Positions 1-7,388 of a DNA stretch of 38,441 nucleotides are shown here, piece by piece; position 1 is the stretch's first letter; every line of letters begins with the position of its first letter. This DNA comes from Pseudonocardia humida (lineage in GTDB: Bacteria; Actinomycetota; Actinomycetes; Mycobacteriales; Pseudonocardiaceae), in assembly GCF_023898865.1 (NCBI RefSeq), contig NZ_JAGSOV010000090.1, positions 1-38,441 on the forward strand, in the 5' to 3' direction. The translations under genes were made by a program, and so were the position numbers. The notes under the pieces were generated by a model that ran no database searches, had not been told where the DNA came from, and saw only the letters and a program-made list of their open reading frames with translations.

Positions 1-1
1 C

Positions 2-1594
2 GCGCCGACGGGCCACTGGCCGCCCCCGTCCGCGGCCCCGGCCGGCCCCGACCCGCACCCGAGCGGCCGGGGCCCGGTGGGCGCCGGACCGTCGACCGGT
101 CGGTGGCCCGCTCCCCCCGCCGGCGACGGGCGCCGCCCGACCGACGGGTGGACGGGGCAGCAGCCCCCCGCCCCGCGGCCCGCGGAACCCGGACCGGCCG
201 GCTTCCCGCCGCACGGTCCGGCCGGACCGGTGCACCCGAGCGCCGCGCGGCGCGGGCCCGGCACGCCGCCCGACGGGCTCGCGTCCGCGCCCACCCGCCC
301 GGCCCGCCCCGCCGCGACCCCGGACGACTCCGGGCCGTCCGCCACGACCCGGCCCGCCCGCCCGGCCGCCGCGCCCGCGGGCGGTGCGGCGAGTGGACGG
401 CGGGGGAGGGCCATCCGGTCCGGCCGCGGGCCGGACCCGGCCTCCGGGGATGCCGGAGGCGAACGCGGCGCGAGCGCAGGCCCGGCCCTGCCCCGGCACC
501 GCTCGCGGATCACCGGGCCACCGTCGACCGGGCGCCGCTCGCTGGCCGTGCTCGGCATCATCGGCGTGCTGGCCGGTGGCTACGCCTTCAGCGGGTCGCA
601 GCCCACGCCGCCGGTGATGATGATGGTGCCGGTCGGGATGGCCCCGGAGTTCACCGGCGACGACGAGTGGGCGACCCGGGCCGGGACGGCGCTGACGTCG
701 GTCGACCAGCAGCTCGTCGAGCTGGACGCCGCCGAGGAGGCGTGGAACGACACGCCCGCGGCCCTGGACGACGAGGAGCCGCCGACCGCGATCACCGAGC
801 TGCGCGAGCGCCGCGAGGAGCTCGAGCGGCGCCAGGCGACGCTGCAGGCGCAGCTGTCCACCTACACCTCGCTCAACCAGGCCCGCGACGAGCTGCGCAC
901 GACCGAGGCCTCGCTCCGCTCGGTCGAGGACGCGCTGGCCAGGACCCCGCGCGAGCCGGGCTCGCGCGAGCAGGCGGCGCAGGTGGCCGCCCTGGAGGAC
1001 CAGCGCGACCAGCACCGCAACCGGCTCGAGGCCGGCCGCGAGGAGCTGAGCCGGCTGCAGGACAGCGTGCGCAGCGCGATCCGCACCCCGCTGCCCGACG
1101 ACGCCGAGGTCACCGACGACGTCCGGGCCGAGGCCCTGGAGGCCGTCGAGGCCGAGGGTGGCGACGCCCGGACGACCGACGACCGCGGCGGCGAGCAGCC
1201 GGCCCGCCCGGATGCCGACGGGGGCGACGGCGAGCGGGGGTCCGGTCCGGCGCGGGGTGGTTCGTCCAGCGACCGGGAACCCGAGGCCGACACCGACGAC
1301 ACCGACGACACCGACGACACCGACGACGCCCCGGGCACCGCCACCGCCACGCTCGACGACGGCGAGGAGGGCGTGGGCTCGGCGGTCGCCGGTGGCGCCG
1401 GGGAGGCGGCGTCCGCCGCGACGTCGGGCGGCGACGGGCGGCTCGTCGAGGGTGGCGGCCTCGGCTCCGCCGTCGCCGACGCCGCCGGTCGGGCCGCCGC
1501 GGGCGCGACCTCGGGCGGCTCGGGTCGCCTGGAGGACGGTGGCGGCCTCGGCTCGGCCGTCGGCGGAGCCGGCGGCGGGGTGCTCCCGCGCTGA
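2..1594 (+). CDS. Proline-rich single-pass membrane protein with coiled coil, 5' end cut by window
   Basis: I do not recognise a family. The frame is open to the left edge and the same Pro/Ala/Gly-rich composition continues upstream of the first GTG (77), so the true start probably lies outside the window. Counting from GTG 77 (505 residues), residues 1-150 are low-complexity, residues about 154-172 form one hydrophobic segment (SLAVLGIIGVLAGGYAF), and residues about 210-340 are rich in Glu, Arg, Leu and Gln with a coiled-coil look (LRERREELERRQATLQAQL). An acidic TDD repeat and a Gly/Ala-rich tail with a 29-residue repeat follow. The topology suggests a disordered N-terminal part, one membrane anchor and a coiled-coil region on the other side, as in structural or envelope-linked actinobacterial proteins. 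Function unknown. That it is coding is well supported by third-position GC; the exact start is not. Confidence 0.7.
   Translation, partial: APTGHWPPPSAAPAGPDPHPSGRGPVGAGPSTGRWPAPPAGDGRRPTDGWTGQQPPAPRPAEPGPAGFPPHGPAGPVHPSAARRGPGTPPDGLASAPTRPARPAATPDDSGPSATTRPARPAAAPAGGAASGRRGRAIRSGRGPDPASGDAGGERGASAGPALPRHRSRITGPPSTGRRSLAVLGIIGVLAGGYAFSGSQPTPPVMMMVPVGMAPEFTGDDEWATRAGTALTSVDQQLVELDAAEEAWNDTPAALDDEEPPTAITELRERREELERRQATLQAQLSTYTSLNQARDELRTTEASLRSVEDALARTPREPGSREQAAQVAALEDQRDQHRNRLEAGREELSRLQDSVRSAIRTPLPDDAEVTDDVRAEALEAVEAEGGDARTTDDRGGEQPARPDADGGDGERGSGPARGGSSSDREPEADTDDTDDTDDTDDAPGTATATLDDGEEGVGSAVAGGAGEAASAATSGGDGRLVEGGGLGSAVADAAGRAAAGATSGGSGRLEDGGGLGSAVGGAGGGVLPR
1289..1324 (+). repeat. 9-bp tandem repeat encoding Asp-Thr-Asp units
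   Basis: Four tandem copies of GACACCGAC inside the proline-rich membrane protein gene, giving an acidic (DTD)n stretch. Nine-base units keep frame, so copy number could vary without breaking the gene. Confidence 0.85.
1373..1573 (+). repeat. 87-bp in-frame repeat (29-residue Gly/Ala module)
   Basis: The peptide module beginning (V/L)GSAV and ending GRL-(V/E)(E/D)GGG starts at 1373, 1460 and 1547, an exact 87-bp period. The first two copies are full, the third is cut short by the stop. The copies differ at several codons, so the duplication is not recent. Confidence 0.75.
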
Positions 1595-1772
1595 GCGCCG
1601 GCGCCACGTCCGTGGGCTCCACCGGGCCGGGCGCTTCCCGCAGGCCCGGGGCGCGACCCGGACGGGTGCCGGGCGTGCCCGCCACTCCTTCGGGTCAACC
1701 GGGGGTCCCCGTGCGGACTGAACGTGACGTCCCCGGTCCGCGTGGCAGCCCGGAACCGGGCGGCGCCGCCGG

Positions 1773-1778
1773 TAGCGT
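1773..1778 (+). promoter_or_regulatory. -10 box TAGCGT of a probable leaderless promoter
   Basis: TAGCGT fits TANNNT and ends 7 nt before the GTG at 1786. No Shine-Dalgarno sequence precedes that GTG, so transcription probably starts at or next to the start codon. Confidence 0.5.
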
Positions 1779-1785
1779 GCCCCGG

Positions 1786-2604
1786 GTGACCGCTGCTCCC
1801 GTCCTGCCGTCCGCTGGGGCGCTGCCACCGCACGTCCGCTCGGCCTTCGGGGTCGCGGACGTGGAGCCCCGCCCGGCGGTGTGGGCCGGTCGCCGGGCGT
1901 GGCGCTGCGGCGAGCTGCTGCTGCGCCCCGTCCCGGACAAGGTCGTGACGGCCTGGTCGGCGGGCGTGCTGGACGGCCTGAAGGTCGACGGGCTGCGCGT
2001 CGCCCAGCCCGTGCGGTCCTCCGACGGCCGATGGGTCGTCGGGGGGTGGGCGGCCAACCGGTACGTCGCCGGCACCGTCGAGCCCCGCTACGACGCCGTG
2101 CTGACCACGGCGCTCCGCCTGCACGAGGCCCTCGCCGGCGTCGACCGCCCCCGCCTGCTCGACGGCCGCGACGACCTGGCCACGCGCTCCGCCGCCGCGG
2201 CGTTCGGCGAGCGCCGCGTCCCGCTGGACCCGGCCACCGGCGGCACCCTGTTCACCCAGCTCGCCGCCTACCGGGCGCCGCTGCACCTGACCCCGCAGCT
2301 GGTGCACCCGGAGCTGTTCGGCGCCGTCCTGTTCGACGAGCACGGCGTGCCCGCGCTGGTCGAGCTCGTGCCGTGCTGGCGGCCCGCCGAATGGGCCTCG
2401 GCCGTCGTGGTCGTCGACGCCGTGGCCTGGGGCGGGGGCGACCGCGGGCTGCTGGAGCGCTGGGCCGACACCGACGAGTGGCCGCAGGCGCTGCTGCGCG
2501 CCGTGCTGTTCCGGTTGGCGCTGCACGCGCAGCACCCGGAGGCCTCGTCGAGCACGCTGGAGGGCCTGGAGCGGGCCGCCGGGCTGGTCAGCGCCCTGCT
2601 CTGA
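1786..2604 (+). CDS. TIGR02569 family protein (actinobacterial, kinase-fold-like)
   Basis: A 272-residue protein starting at GTG 1786 (VTAAPVLPSAG). I assign it to the actinobacterial conserved family TIGR02569 from its overall pattern: the WRCGELLLRPVPDK segment near residue 45, GRWVVGGWAANRY, the central LDGRDDLATRSAAAAFGE, and LVHPELFGAVLFDE, which together resemble aminoglycoside phosphotransferase-like folds. The M. tuberculosis relative (Rv3205c, recalled) sits in the same place beside the ATL and lipase genes, which supports the call. Biochemical activity is not established. The long upstream extension of the same frame is only the shadow of the preceding gene; the start here is chosen because a TAGCGT -10 box lies 7 nt upstream and the conserved region begins soon after. 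Confidence 0.8.
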   Translation: MTAAPVLPSAGALPPHVRSAFGVADVEPRPAVWAGRRAWRCGELLLRPVPDKVVTAWSAGVLDGLKVDGLRVAQPVRSSDGRWVVGGWAANRYVAGTVEPRYDAVLTTALRLHEALAGVDRPRLLDGRDDLATRSAAAAFGERRVPLDPATGGTLFTQLAAYRAPLHLTPQLVHPELFGAVLFDEHGVPALVELVPCWRPAEWASAVVVVDAVAWGGGDRGLLERWADTDEWPQALLRAVLFRLALHAQHPEASSSTLEGLERAAGLVSALL

Positions 2605-2651
2605 GGACTCACACGGGTCCCGCGGGGTGGTGAGCACAGCTTTGCCGTGCC

Positions 2652-2694
2652 GTCACACGACCCGCATCGCCGGGTAACGGCGCGTTCCTAGCTT
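2652..2694 (+). promoter_or_regulatory. Candidate GlnR-type box and -10 of narK
   Basis: Four half-sites recur every 11 bp: GTCAC (2652), CGCAT (2663), GTAAC (2674), TTCCT (2685). The a-sites match the GTnAC of GlnR boxes; the b-sites are degenerate. The -10 TAGCTT (2689-2694) starts exactly 15 nt after GTAAC. No convincing -35 is present, as expected for an activator-dependent promoter. Assignment to GlnR is inference from known nitrate-gene regulation in actinobacteria. Confidence 0.55.
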
Positions 2695-2726
2695 CGGGAT
2701 GTCATCGACACCCGAGGAGGCCTGGC

Positions 2727-4115
2727 GTGAGTACCGCCCCGATCGACCCCGGCACCCGTTCGGAAGGGCTCGTGCGCGGCCGCTGGATCGACCACTGGGA
2801 ACCGGAGGACCCGGCGTTCTGGCGGCGCGTCGGTGCCCCGATCGCCCGCCGCAACCTGTGGGCCTCCATCGCCGTGGAGCACGTCGGGTTCTCGGTCTGG
2901 ACCCTGTGGTCGGTCTTCGTGCTGTTCATGGGGCCGGAGTACGGCCTGGACGCGGCGGCCAAGTTCCTGCTGGTGTCGACGGCGTCGTTCGTCGGCGCGG
3001 TGCTGCGGGTGCCCTACACGTTCGCCGTGGCCCGCTTCGGCGGCCGGAACTGGTCGGTGATCAGCGGCCTGCTGCTGCTCGTGCCCACCGTCGCGGCGGC
3101 GTTCGTGCTCCAGCCGGGCACGCCCTACTGGGTGTTCCTGCTGATGGCCGCGCTGGCCGGGGTGGGCGGCGGCAACTTCGCCTCGTCCATGACCAACATC
3201 AACGCCTTCTACCCGGACGCCCGCAAGGGCCTCGCGCTCGGGCTGAACGCCGGTGGCGGCAACATCGGGGTCGCGGTGATCCAGCTGGTCGCGCTGCTGA
3301 TCATCGCGGTGGCCGGGGCGGGCCAACCGAAGATCATCCTCGGGGTCTACATCCCGCTGATCGTCGTCGTGTCGGTGGTCGCCGCGCTGGGCATGGACAA
3401 CATCACCAGCGTGCGCAACGACACCGGCGCGGCCAAGCTGGCGCTGGCGCACCGGCACACGGCGATCATGTCGTTCCTCTACATCGGCACGTTCGGCTCC
3501 TTCATCGGCTACTCGTTCGCCTTCGGGCTGGTGCTGCAGACCCAGTTCGGCCGCACGCCGCTGGAGGCCGCCGCCGTCACCTTCATTGGCCCGCTCATCG
3601 GCTCGCTGATCCGCCCGCTGGGCGGCTGGCTGGCCGACCGCCTCGGCGGCGCCCGGGTGACGTTCTGGAACTTCGCGGCGATGGCGCTGGCCAGCCTGCT
3701 GTGCATCGGGGCGTCCGGGCTGGGCTCGCTGGGGCTGTTCACCGCCGGCTTCATCTGCCTGTTCTTCTTCGCGGGCGTCGGCAACGGCTCGACCTACAAG
3801 ATGATCCCGGCGATCTTCCGGCGGGAGGCGCTGGCCCGGATCGCCGAGGGCGCCGAGCAGGGCCCCGCGCTGCGGCACGCCCGACGGGTCTCCGGGGCGG
3901 CGCTCGGGCTGATCTCCGCGGTCGGCGCGCTCGGCGGGCTGCTGATCAACCTGGCGTTCCGGCAGTCCTTCGCCGCCGCCGGCTCCGGGGTGCCGGCGTT
4001 CTGGGCCTTCCTGGCGTTCTACGTCGTCTGCGTCGCCGTCACCTACGCGGTCTACGTGCGGGTGGCGCCGGTGCGCGCCGGTGCGCGGCCGCGGCTGGCC
4101 TCGGTGCGGGTCTGA
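2727..4115 (+). CDS. narK: NarK-type nitrate/nitrite transporter (MFS)
   Basis: Inner-membrane transporter of nitrate and/or nitrite, 462 residues with about 12 hydrophobic segments, the usual NarK/NNP length. Two nitrate signatures are visible: GVGGGNFASSMTNINAFYPD near residues 145-170, followed by KGLALGLNAGGGNIG, and GVGNGSTYKMIPAIF near residue 350 in the eleventh helix. The start is GTG 2727, preceded by the Shine-Dalgarno GAGGAGG. It is a single gene behind a GlnR-like box, with the nitrate regulator gene nnaR behind a matching box next. The insert at residues 365-385 (ALARIAEGAEQGPALRHAR) is the loop before the last helices. The substrate direction (uptake or nitrite export) cannot be told from sequence. 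No nitrate or nitrite reductase gene lies in the window. Confidence 0.93.
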   Translation: MSTAPIDPGTRSEGLVRGRWIDHWEPEDPAFWRRVGAPIARRNLWASIAVEHVGFSVWTLWSVFVLFMGPEYGLDAAAKFLLVSTASFVGAVLRVPYTFAVARFGGRNWSVISGLLLLVPTVAAAFVLQPGTPYWVFLLMAALAGVGGGNFASSMTNINAFYPDARKGLALGLNAGGGNIGVAVIQLVALLIIAVAGAGQPKIILGVYIPLIVVVSVVAALGMDNITSVRNDTGAAKLALAHRHTAIMSFLYIGTFGSFIGYSFAFGLVLQTQFGRTPLEAAAVTFIGPLIGSLIRPLGGWLADRLGGARVTFWNFAAMALASLLCIGASGLGSLGLFTAGFICLFFFAGVGNGSTYKMIPAIFRREALARIAEGAEQGPALRHARRVSGAALGLISAVGALGGLLINLAFRQSFAAAGSGVPAFWAFLAFYVVCVAVTYAVYVRVAPVRAGARPRLASVRV

Positions 4116-4142
4116 CCGGCCCGGTGGCGCGGTGGCACCGGT

Positions 4143-4196
4143 GTTACGCCGGTGTCATCGCGCGTCGCGGTGCAGGTAACGCGGGCTGCCTAGCGT
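4143..4196 (+). promoter_or_regulatory. Candidate GlnR-type box and -10 of nnaR
   Basis: GTTAC (4143), GTCAT (4154) and GTAAC (4176) lie at multiples of 11 bp (0, 11, 33), with TGCCT at 4187. The -10 TAGCGT (4191-4196) starts 15 nt after GTAAC, the same spacing as in front of narK. The two promoters share GGTAACG and CCTAGC-n-TCG. Start of nnaR is about 140 nt downstream. Confidence 0.5.
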
Positions 4197-4338
4197 CGCT
4201 GCCCGTGACCGGGCGGCGCGGGCAGCGGGACAGTGACGAAGTCGAAGCCGATCGAGGTGGTGGCGCTGCGTACCGTGGGGGACACCGCGGTGCCCACGGC
4301 GCGCCGACCGCGAGGACGAGCCAGGAGGGCGGACCGAC

Positions 4339-5526
4339 GTGTCGACGGCGATGAACGACGCGGTGCCCGCCACCGCCGTGGCGCCGCTGGCGGGTTTCAC
4401 CGTCGGGATCACCGCGGCCCGCCGCGCCGACGAGCTGGCCACGATGCTGCGCAGGCGCGGGGCCGAGGTGGTGCAGGGGGCGGCGCTGCGGATCGTCCCG
4501 GTAGCCGACGACACCGAGCTGGCCGAGGCCACCCGGGCGCTGATCGCGGCCCCGCCCGACATCACCGTGGCGACCACCGGCATCGGCTTCCGCAGCTGGG
4601 TGTCCGCCGCCGACGGGTGGGGCATCGGCGAGGAGCTGCTGACCGCGCTGGGGCGCAGCAGGCTGATCGCCCGCGGCCCGAAGGCGCGCGGCGCCATCCG
4701 GGCCTCCGGGCTGGTCGACGCCTGGTCACCGCCGTCGGAGTCCTCCGCCGAGGTCCTGGAGCACCTGCTCGAACGCGGTGTCGACGGGCTGCGCATCGCC
4801 GTCCAGCTGCACGGCGAGCCCCTGCCGGACGTGGTCGAGGCGCTGTGCGTGGCCGGGGCCGAGGTCGTCGAGGTCCCGGTGTACCGATGGGTGCCCCCGG
4901 TCGACATCGCCCCGCTCGACCGGCTGATCGACGCGGTGCTCGGCGGCGGCGTCGACGTGCTGACCTTCACCAGCGCCCCGGCCGCGGCCAGCCTGCTGGC
5001 CAGGGCCGGTGAGCGCGGCCTCCGCGACGACCTGCTGGCCGCGCTGCGCGGACCGGTCCTCGCGGTGTGCGTGGGCCCGGTGACCGCGGCCCCGCTCGAA
5101 GCCGTCGACGTGCCGACGCTGCAGCCGCAGCGCTCGCGGCTCGGGGCCATGGTGCGCGCGCTGGAGGCGGAGGTGCCCACCCGCACCCGCTCGCTGCCCG
5201 TGGCCGGGCACCGGCTGCAGCTGCGCGGGCACGCCGTCCTCGTCGACGGGGTGCTGCGGATGGTGCCACCGGCGGGGATGGCGCTGCTGCGCGCGCTGGC
5301 CCGGCGGCCCGGCCGGGTGGTGCCGCGCGCCGAGCTGCTGGCCGCCCTGCCCGGCGGCGGCGACGACGAGCACGCCGTGGAGACGGCGATGACCCGGCTG
5401 CGCGCCGCGCTGGGCGAGCCCCGGCTGGTGCAGACCGTGGTCAAGCGCGGCTACCGGCTCGCCCTCGACCCCGCCGCGGACCCGGTCCCGGTCGGCGGCC
5501 ACTGCCTGCACGGAGACGCGCTGTGA
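4339..5526 (+). CDS. nnaR: NnaR-like nitrate assimilation regulator (HemD-like domain plus winged helix)
   Basis: A 395-residue two-domain protein. Residues about 15-265 form a uroporphyrinogen-III synthase (HemD)-like domain (GFTVGITAARRADELATMLRR; VATTGIGFRSW; VLTFTSAPAA), and residues about 285-380 form an OmpR/PhoB-type winged helix ending in QTVVKRGYRLALD. This fusion is the known architecture of NnaR, which works with GlnR to activate nitrate/nitrite genes in Streptomyces. The GTG start is preceded by AGGAGG. It overlaps the downstream sirohydrochlorin chelatase gene by 4 nt (GTGA), tying regulation and siroheme supply together. Such fusions are often misnamed as HemD; a real biosynthetic role is unlikely given the DNA-binding domain and the nitrate neighbours, but enzymatic loss cannot be proven here. 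Confidence 0.88.
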   Translation: MSTAMNDAVPATAVAPLAGFTVGITAARRADELATMLRRRGAEVVQGAALRIVPVADDTELAEATRALIAAPPDITVATTGIGFRSWVSAADGWGIGEELLTALGRSRLIARGPKARGAIRASGLVDAWSPPSESSAEVLEHLLERGVDGLRIAVQLHGEPLPDVVEALCVAGAEVVEVPVYRWVPPVDIAPLDRLIDAVLGGGVDVLTFTSAPAAASLLARAGERGLRDDLLAALRGPVLAVCVGPVTAAPLEAVDVPTLQPQRSRLGAMVRALEAEVPTRTRSLPVAGHRLQLRGHAVLVDGVLRMVPPAGMALLRALARRPGRVVPRAELLAALPGGGDDEHAVETAMTRLRAALGEPRLVQTVVKRGYRLALDPAADPVPVGGHCLHGDAL

Positions 5527-6230
5527 GCCCCGCCCCACCGGTCGAGCCCGCCCTGCTGCTGGTCGCGCACGGCACGCGCGACCCGGCGGGCGCCGTCGTC
5601 ACCGAGCAGGTCGCCGCGGCGGCCAGGGCCCGGCTGGGCGTGCGGGTGGCGGTCGGCTTCGCCGACGTGCGCCGCCCCACCCCGGCCGACGCGGTGGCCG
5701 AGCTCGGCGGCGGGCCGTGCGTGGCGGTGCCGATGTTCCTGGCCGCCGGCTACCACGTGCGCAGCGACGTGCCCGCACAGCTGGCCGCGTTCGACGACGT
5801 GCTGGTGGCCGAGACGTTCGGGCCCGACCCGGCGCTGGTGGCCGCGGCCGCCGAGCGGCTGGCCGAGGCCGGCGCGCGACCGGGCGATGCCGTGGTGATG
5901 GCGGTCGCGGGCTCCTCCGACCCGCGGGCCAGGGCCGACAGCGCCCGCGCTGCCCGCAGGCTCGGCCGGCTGCTCGGCGGTCCGGTCACCCTCGCGACGG
6001 TCGCCATCGGCGGGCCCCGGGTGGTCGACGCGGTGGCCGCGCTGCGCCGCGACGGCGCCGAGCGGGTGGCCGTGGCCAGCTGGCTGCTCGCCCCCGGGCT
6101 GTTCCAGCGCCGCCTCGACGAGTGCGGGGCCGACGCCGTGGCCGGGCCGCTCGCCGACCACCCGGCGGTCGTGGAGCTGGTCGGCGAGCGCTACCGGGCG
6201 GCGCTATCCGGAGCGCGGCGCACGGCGTGA
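5523..6230 (+). CDS. cbiX: Sirohydrochlorin chelatase (CbiX/SirB family)
   Basis: A 235-residue chelatase that would insert Fe2+ (or Co2+) into sirohydrochlorin. It has two tandem half-domains: the first opens with LLLVAHGTRD (His16) and carries GYHVRSDVP (His78), the two metal-site histidines of this family; the second half begins near residue 120 (AVVMAVAGSSDPRAR) and lacks the histidine pair, as usual for long CbiX proteins. Its GTG start overlaps the nnaR stop by 4 nt, so the two are co-transcribed. With narK and nnaR nearby the likely product is siroheme for assimilatory nitrite (and sulfite) reductase; a cobalt role in B12 synthesis is the alternative, with no cobalamin genes in view. 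The 3' end overlaps the convergent ATL gene by 27 nt. Confidence 0.87.
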   Translation: MSPAPPVEPALLLVAHGTRDPAGAVVTEQVAAAARARLGVRVAVGFADVRRPTPADAVAELGGGPCVAVPMFLAAGYHVRSDVPAQLAAFDDVLVAETFGPDPALVAAAAERLAEAGARPGDAVVMAVAGSSDPRARADSARAARRLGRLLGGPVTLATVAIGGPRVVDAVAALRRDGAERVAVASWLLAPGLFQRRLDECGADAVAGPLADHPAVVELVGERYRAALSGARRTA

Positions 6231-6497
6231 GGGCCGGGGCAGCCGCCCGTCCACCAGGATGACGCCCTCGGCGCGCAGCCGGTCGCTCTGCTCGTGCGCG
6301 ATGTGCGGGGCGCAGGACCCGTCGGCGCGCAGCACGCGGTGCCAGGGCAGGTCGTGGCCGTCCTCGGCGAGGATGCGGCCCACCAGCCGGGGCGAGCGCA
6401 GCCCGGCCCGCTCGGCGATCTCGCCGTAGGTGGTGGTCTCGCCGGGCGGCACCGCCAGCACGGCGGCGCGCACCCGCTCGACGGTCTCCTCGTCCAC
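6204..6497 (-). CDS. Alkyltransferase-like protein (ATL), MGMT family without catalytic Cys
   Basis: A 97-residue protein with the O6-methylguanine-DNA methyltransferase C-terminal fold: PPGETTTYGEIAERAG (minor-groove helix region), RLVGRILA, and LPWHRVLRADG. The catalytic PCHR of MGMT is PWHR here, Trp52 replacing Cys, the mark of ATL proteins, which bind O6-alkylguanine and hand it to nucleotide excision repair rather than repairing it. GTG start at 6497, 2 nt after the stop of the hydrolase gene, so the two form an operon. It ends inside the 3' end of the chelatase gene. The same pair (lipase plus MGMT-like) is adjacent in M. tuberculosis as I recall it. Function by homology only. Confidence 0.88.
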   Translation of the reverse strand: MDEETVERVRAAVLAVPPGETTTYGEIAERAGLRSPRLVGRILAEDGHDLPWHRVLRADGSCAPHIAHEQSDRLRAEGVILVDGRLPRPSRRAPRSG

Positions 6498-6499
6498 GC

Positions 6500-7279
6500 T
6501 CAGCCCGCCAGGAACGCCGCGATGTGCGCGGTGGTCTCGGCGGGGCGCTCCAGGTAGAGCATGTGGCCGGCGTCGACCTCGATCACGGTGAGCGCATCGC
6601 CCATCTCGTCGCGGCAGGCCGCGAGCCACCCGGGCCGCACGAAGTCGGCCTTGGTGGCCGGCACGACCAGCGTGCGGGTGCCGGCAGGCGGGATCGCGGC
6701 CGGTCGGGCCATCTCCGACCACGCCGCGACCACCGATGCCGGGCTGTAGCGGTAGCGGAAGCGGTCGCCGTCGGCGACGAGGTGCTCGGTCAGCTCCGCC
6801 TCGACGAGCGCGGCGTCGACGCCCTCCCAGCGCCCGGCCCGGTCGGCGCGCGCGGCGGCCAGGTCGGGGAAGGACAGCTCGGCGCGGCTCTCCTCGGCGG
6901 TCTCCAGCATGTCCTGCGGGTCGAGGCCGAGCGCCGGGTCGAGCAGGACCAGGCGCTCCACGCGCTCGGGCGCCGCGCGGGCCAGGTGCACCGCGATCGC
7001 GCCGCCGAACGAGTGCCCGATGACGGGCACCCGGTCCAGGCCGAAGCGGTCGAGCACGGCCAGCGCGTCGGCGACGTGGCGTTCGAGGTTCCACGGGGGC
7101 ACCCACGGCGAGCGGCCGTGCCCGCGCAGGTCGACGGCGAGCAGCCGGACGCCGGGCAGCGACCCGGCCACGACGGCCCAGCGCCGGGCGTGCCCGGTGA
7201 CCCCGTGCAGCGCCAGCACCGGCAGGGCGTCGGACGGGCCGAACTCGACGACGTTGAGCGGGGCCGGTTCGACGGTCAC
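6500..7279 (-). CDS. Alpha/beta-hydrolase (LipV-like)
   Basis: A 259-residue alpha/beta-hydrolase. The oxyanion-loop motif LALHGVTGHARRW is near residue 22, the nucleophile elbow GHSFGG places Ser90, Asp212 (PATKADFV) is a candidate acid, and His239 (DAGHMLYLERP) completes the triad. No signal peptide, so cytosolic. Substrate unknown; esterase or lipase activity is the family expectation and the M. tuberculosis gene in the same position is named lipV. The GTG start at 7279 (VTVEPAPLNVVEFG) is chosen because the family's first strand begins at once and the upstream frame turns into low-complexity Arg-rich sequence. It is divergent from adnA (109 bp apart) and is followed 2 nt later by ATL. Confidence 0.85.
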   Translation of the reverse strand: MTVEPAPLNVVEFGPSDALPVLALHGVTGHARRWAVVAGSLPGVRLLAVDLRGHGRSPWVPPWNLERHVADALAVLDRFGLDRVPVIGHSFGGAIAVHLARAAPERVERLVLLDPALGLDPQDMLETAEESRAELSFPDLAAARADRAGRWEGVDAALVEAELTEHLVADGDRFRYRYSPASVVAAWSEMARPAAIPPAGTRTLVVPATKADFVRPGWLAACRDEMGDALTVIEVDAGHMLYLERPAETTAHIAAFLAG

Positions 7280-7388
7280 GGCGGTGATCGTGCCACGCGG
7301 GTCCGACACCGTCCCGGGCTCCACCCGACGTCGGGCCGGGCAGCGGGTGGGGCGCCGGGCTGTCGGGGGCGCGTGGTTGCATCGGAGC

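Noticed and set aside
1373..1573. Tandem repeats considered as CRISPR-like
   Set aside because: They are in-frame coding repeats with no unique spacers.
4233..5012. Frame in the nnaR leader that starts with a GTG at 4233 and runs through nnaR
   Set aside because: It becomes an Arg/Ala-rich shadow of nnaR; no Shine-Dalgarno and no family.
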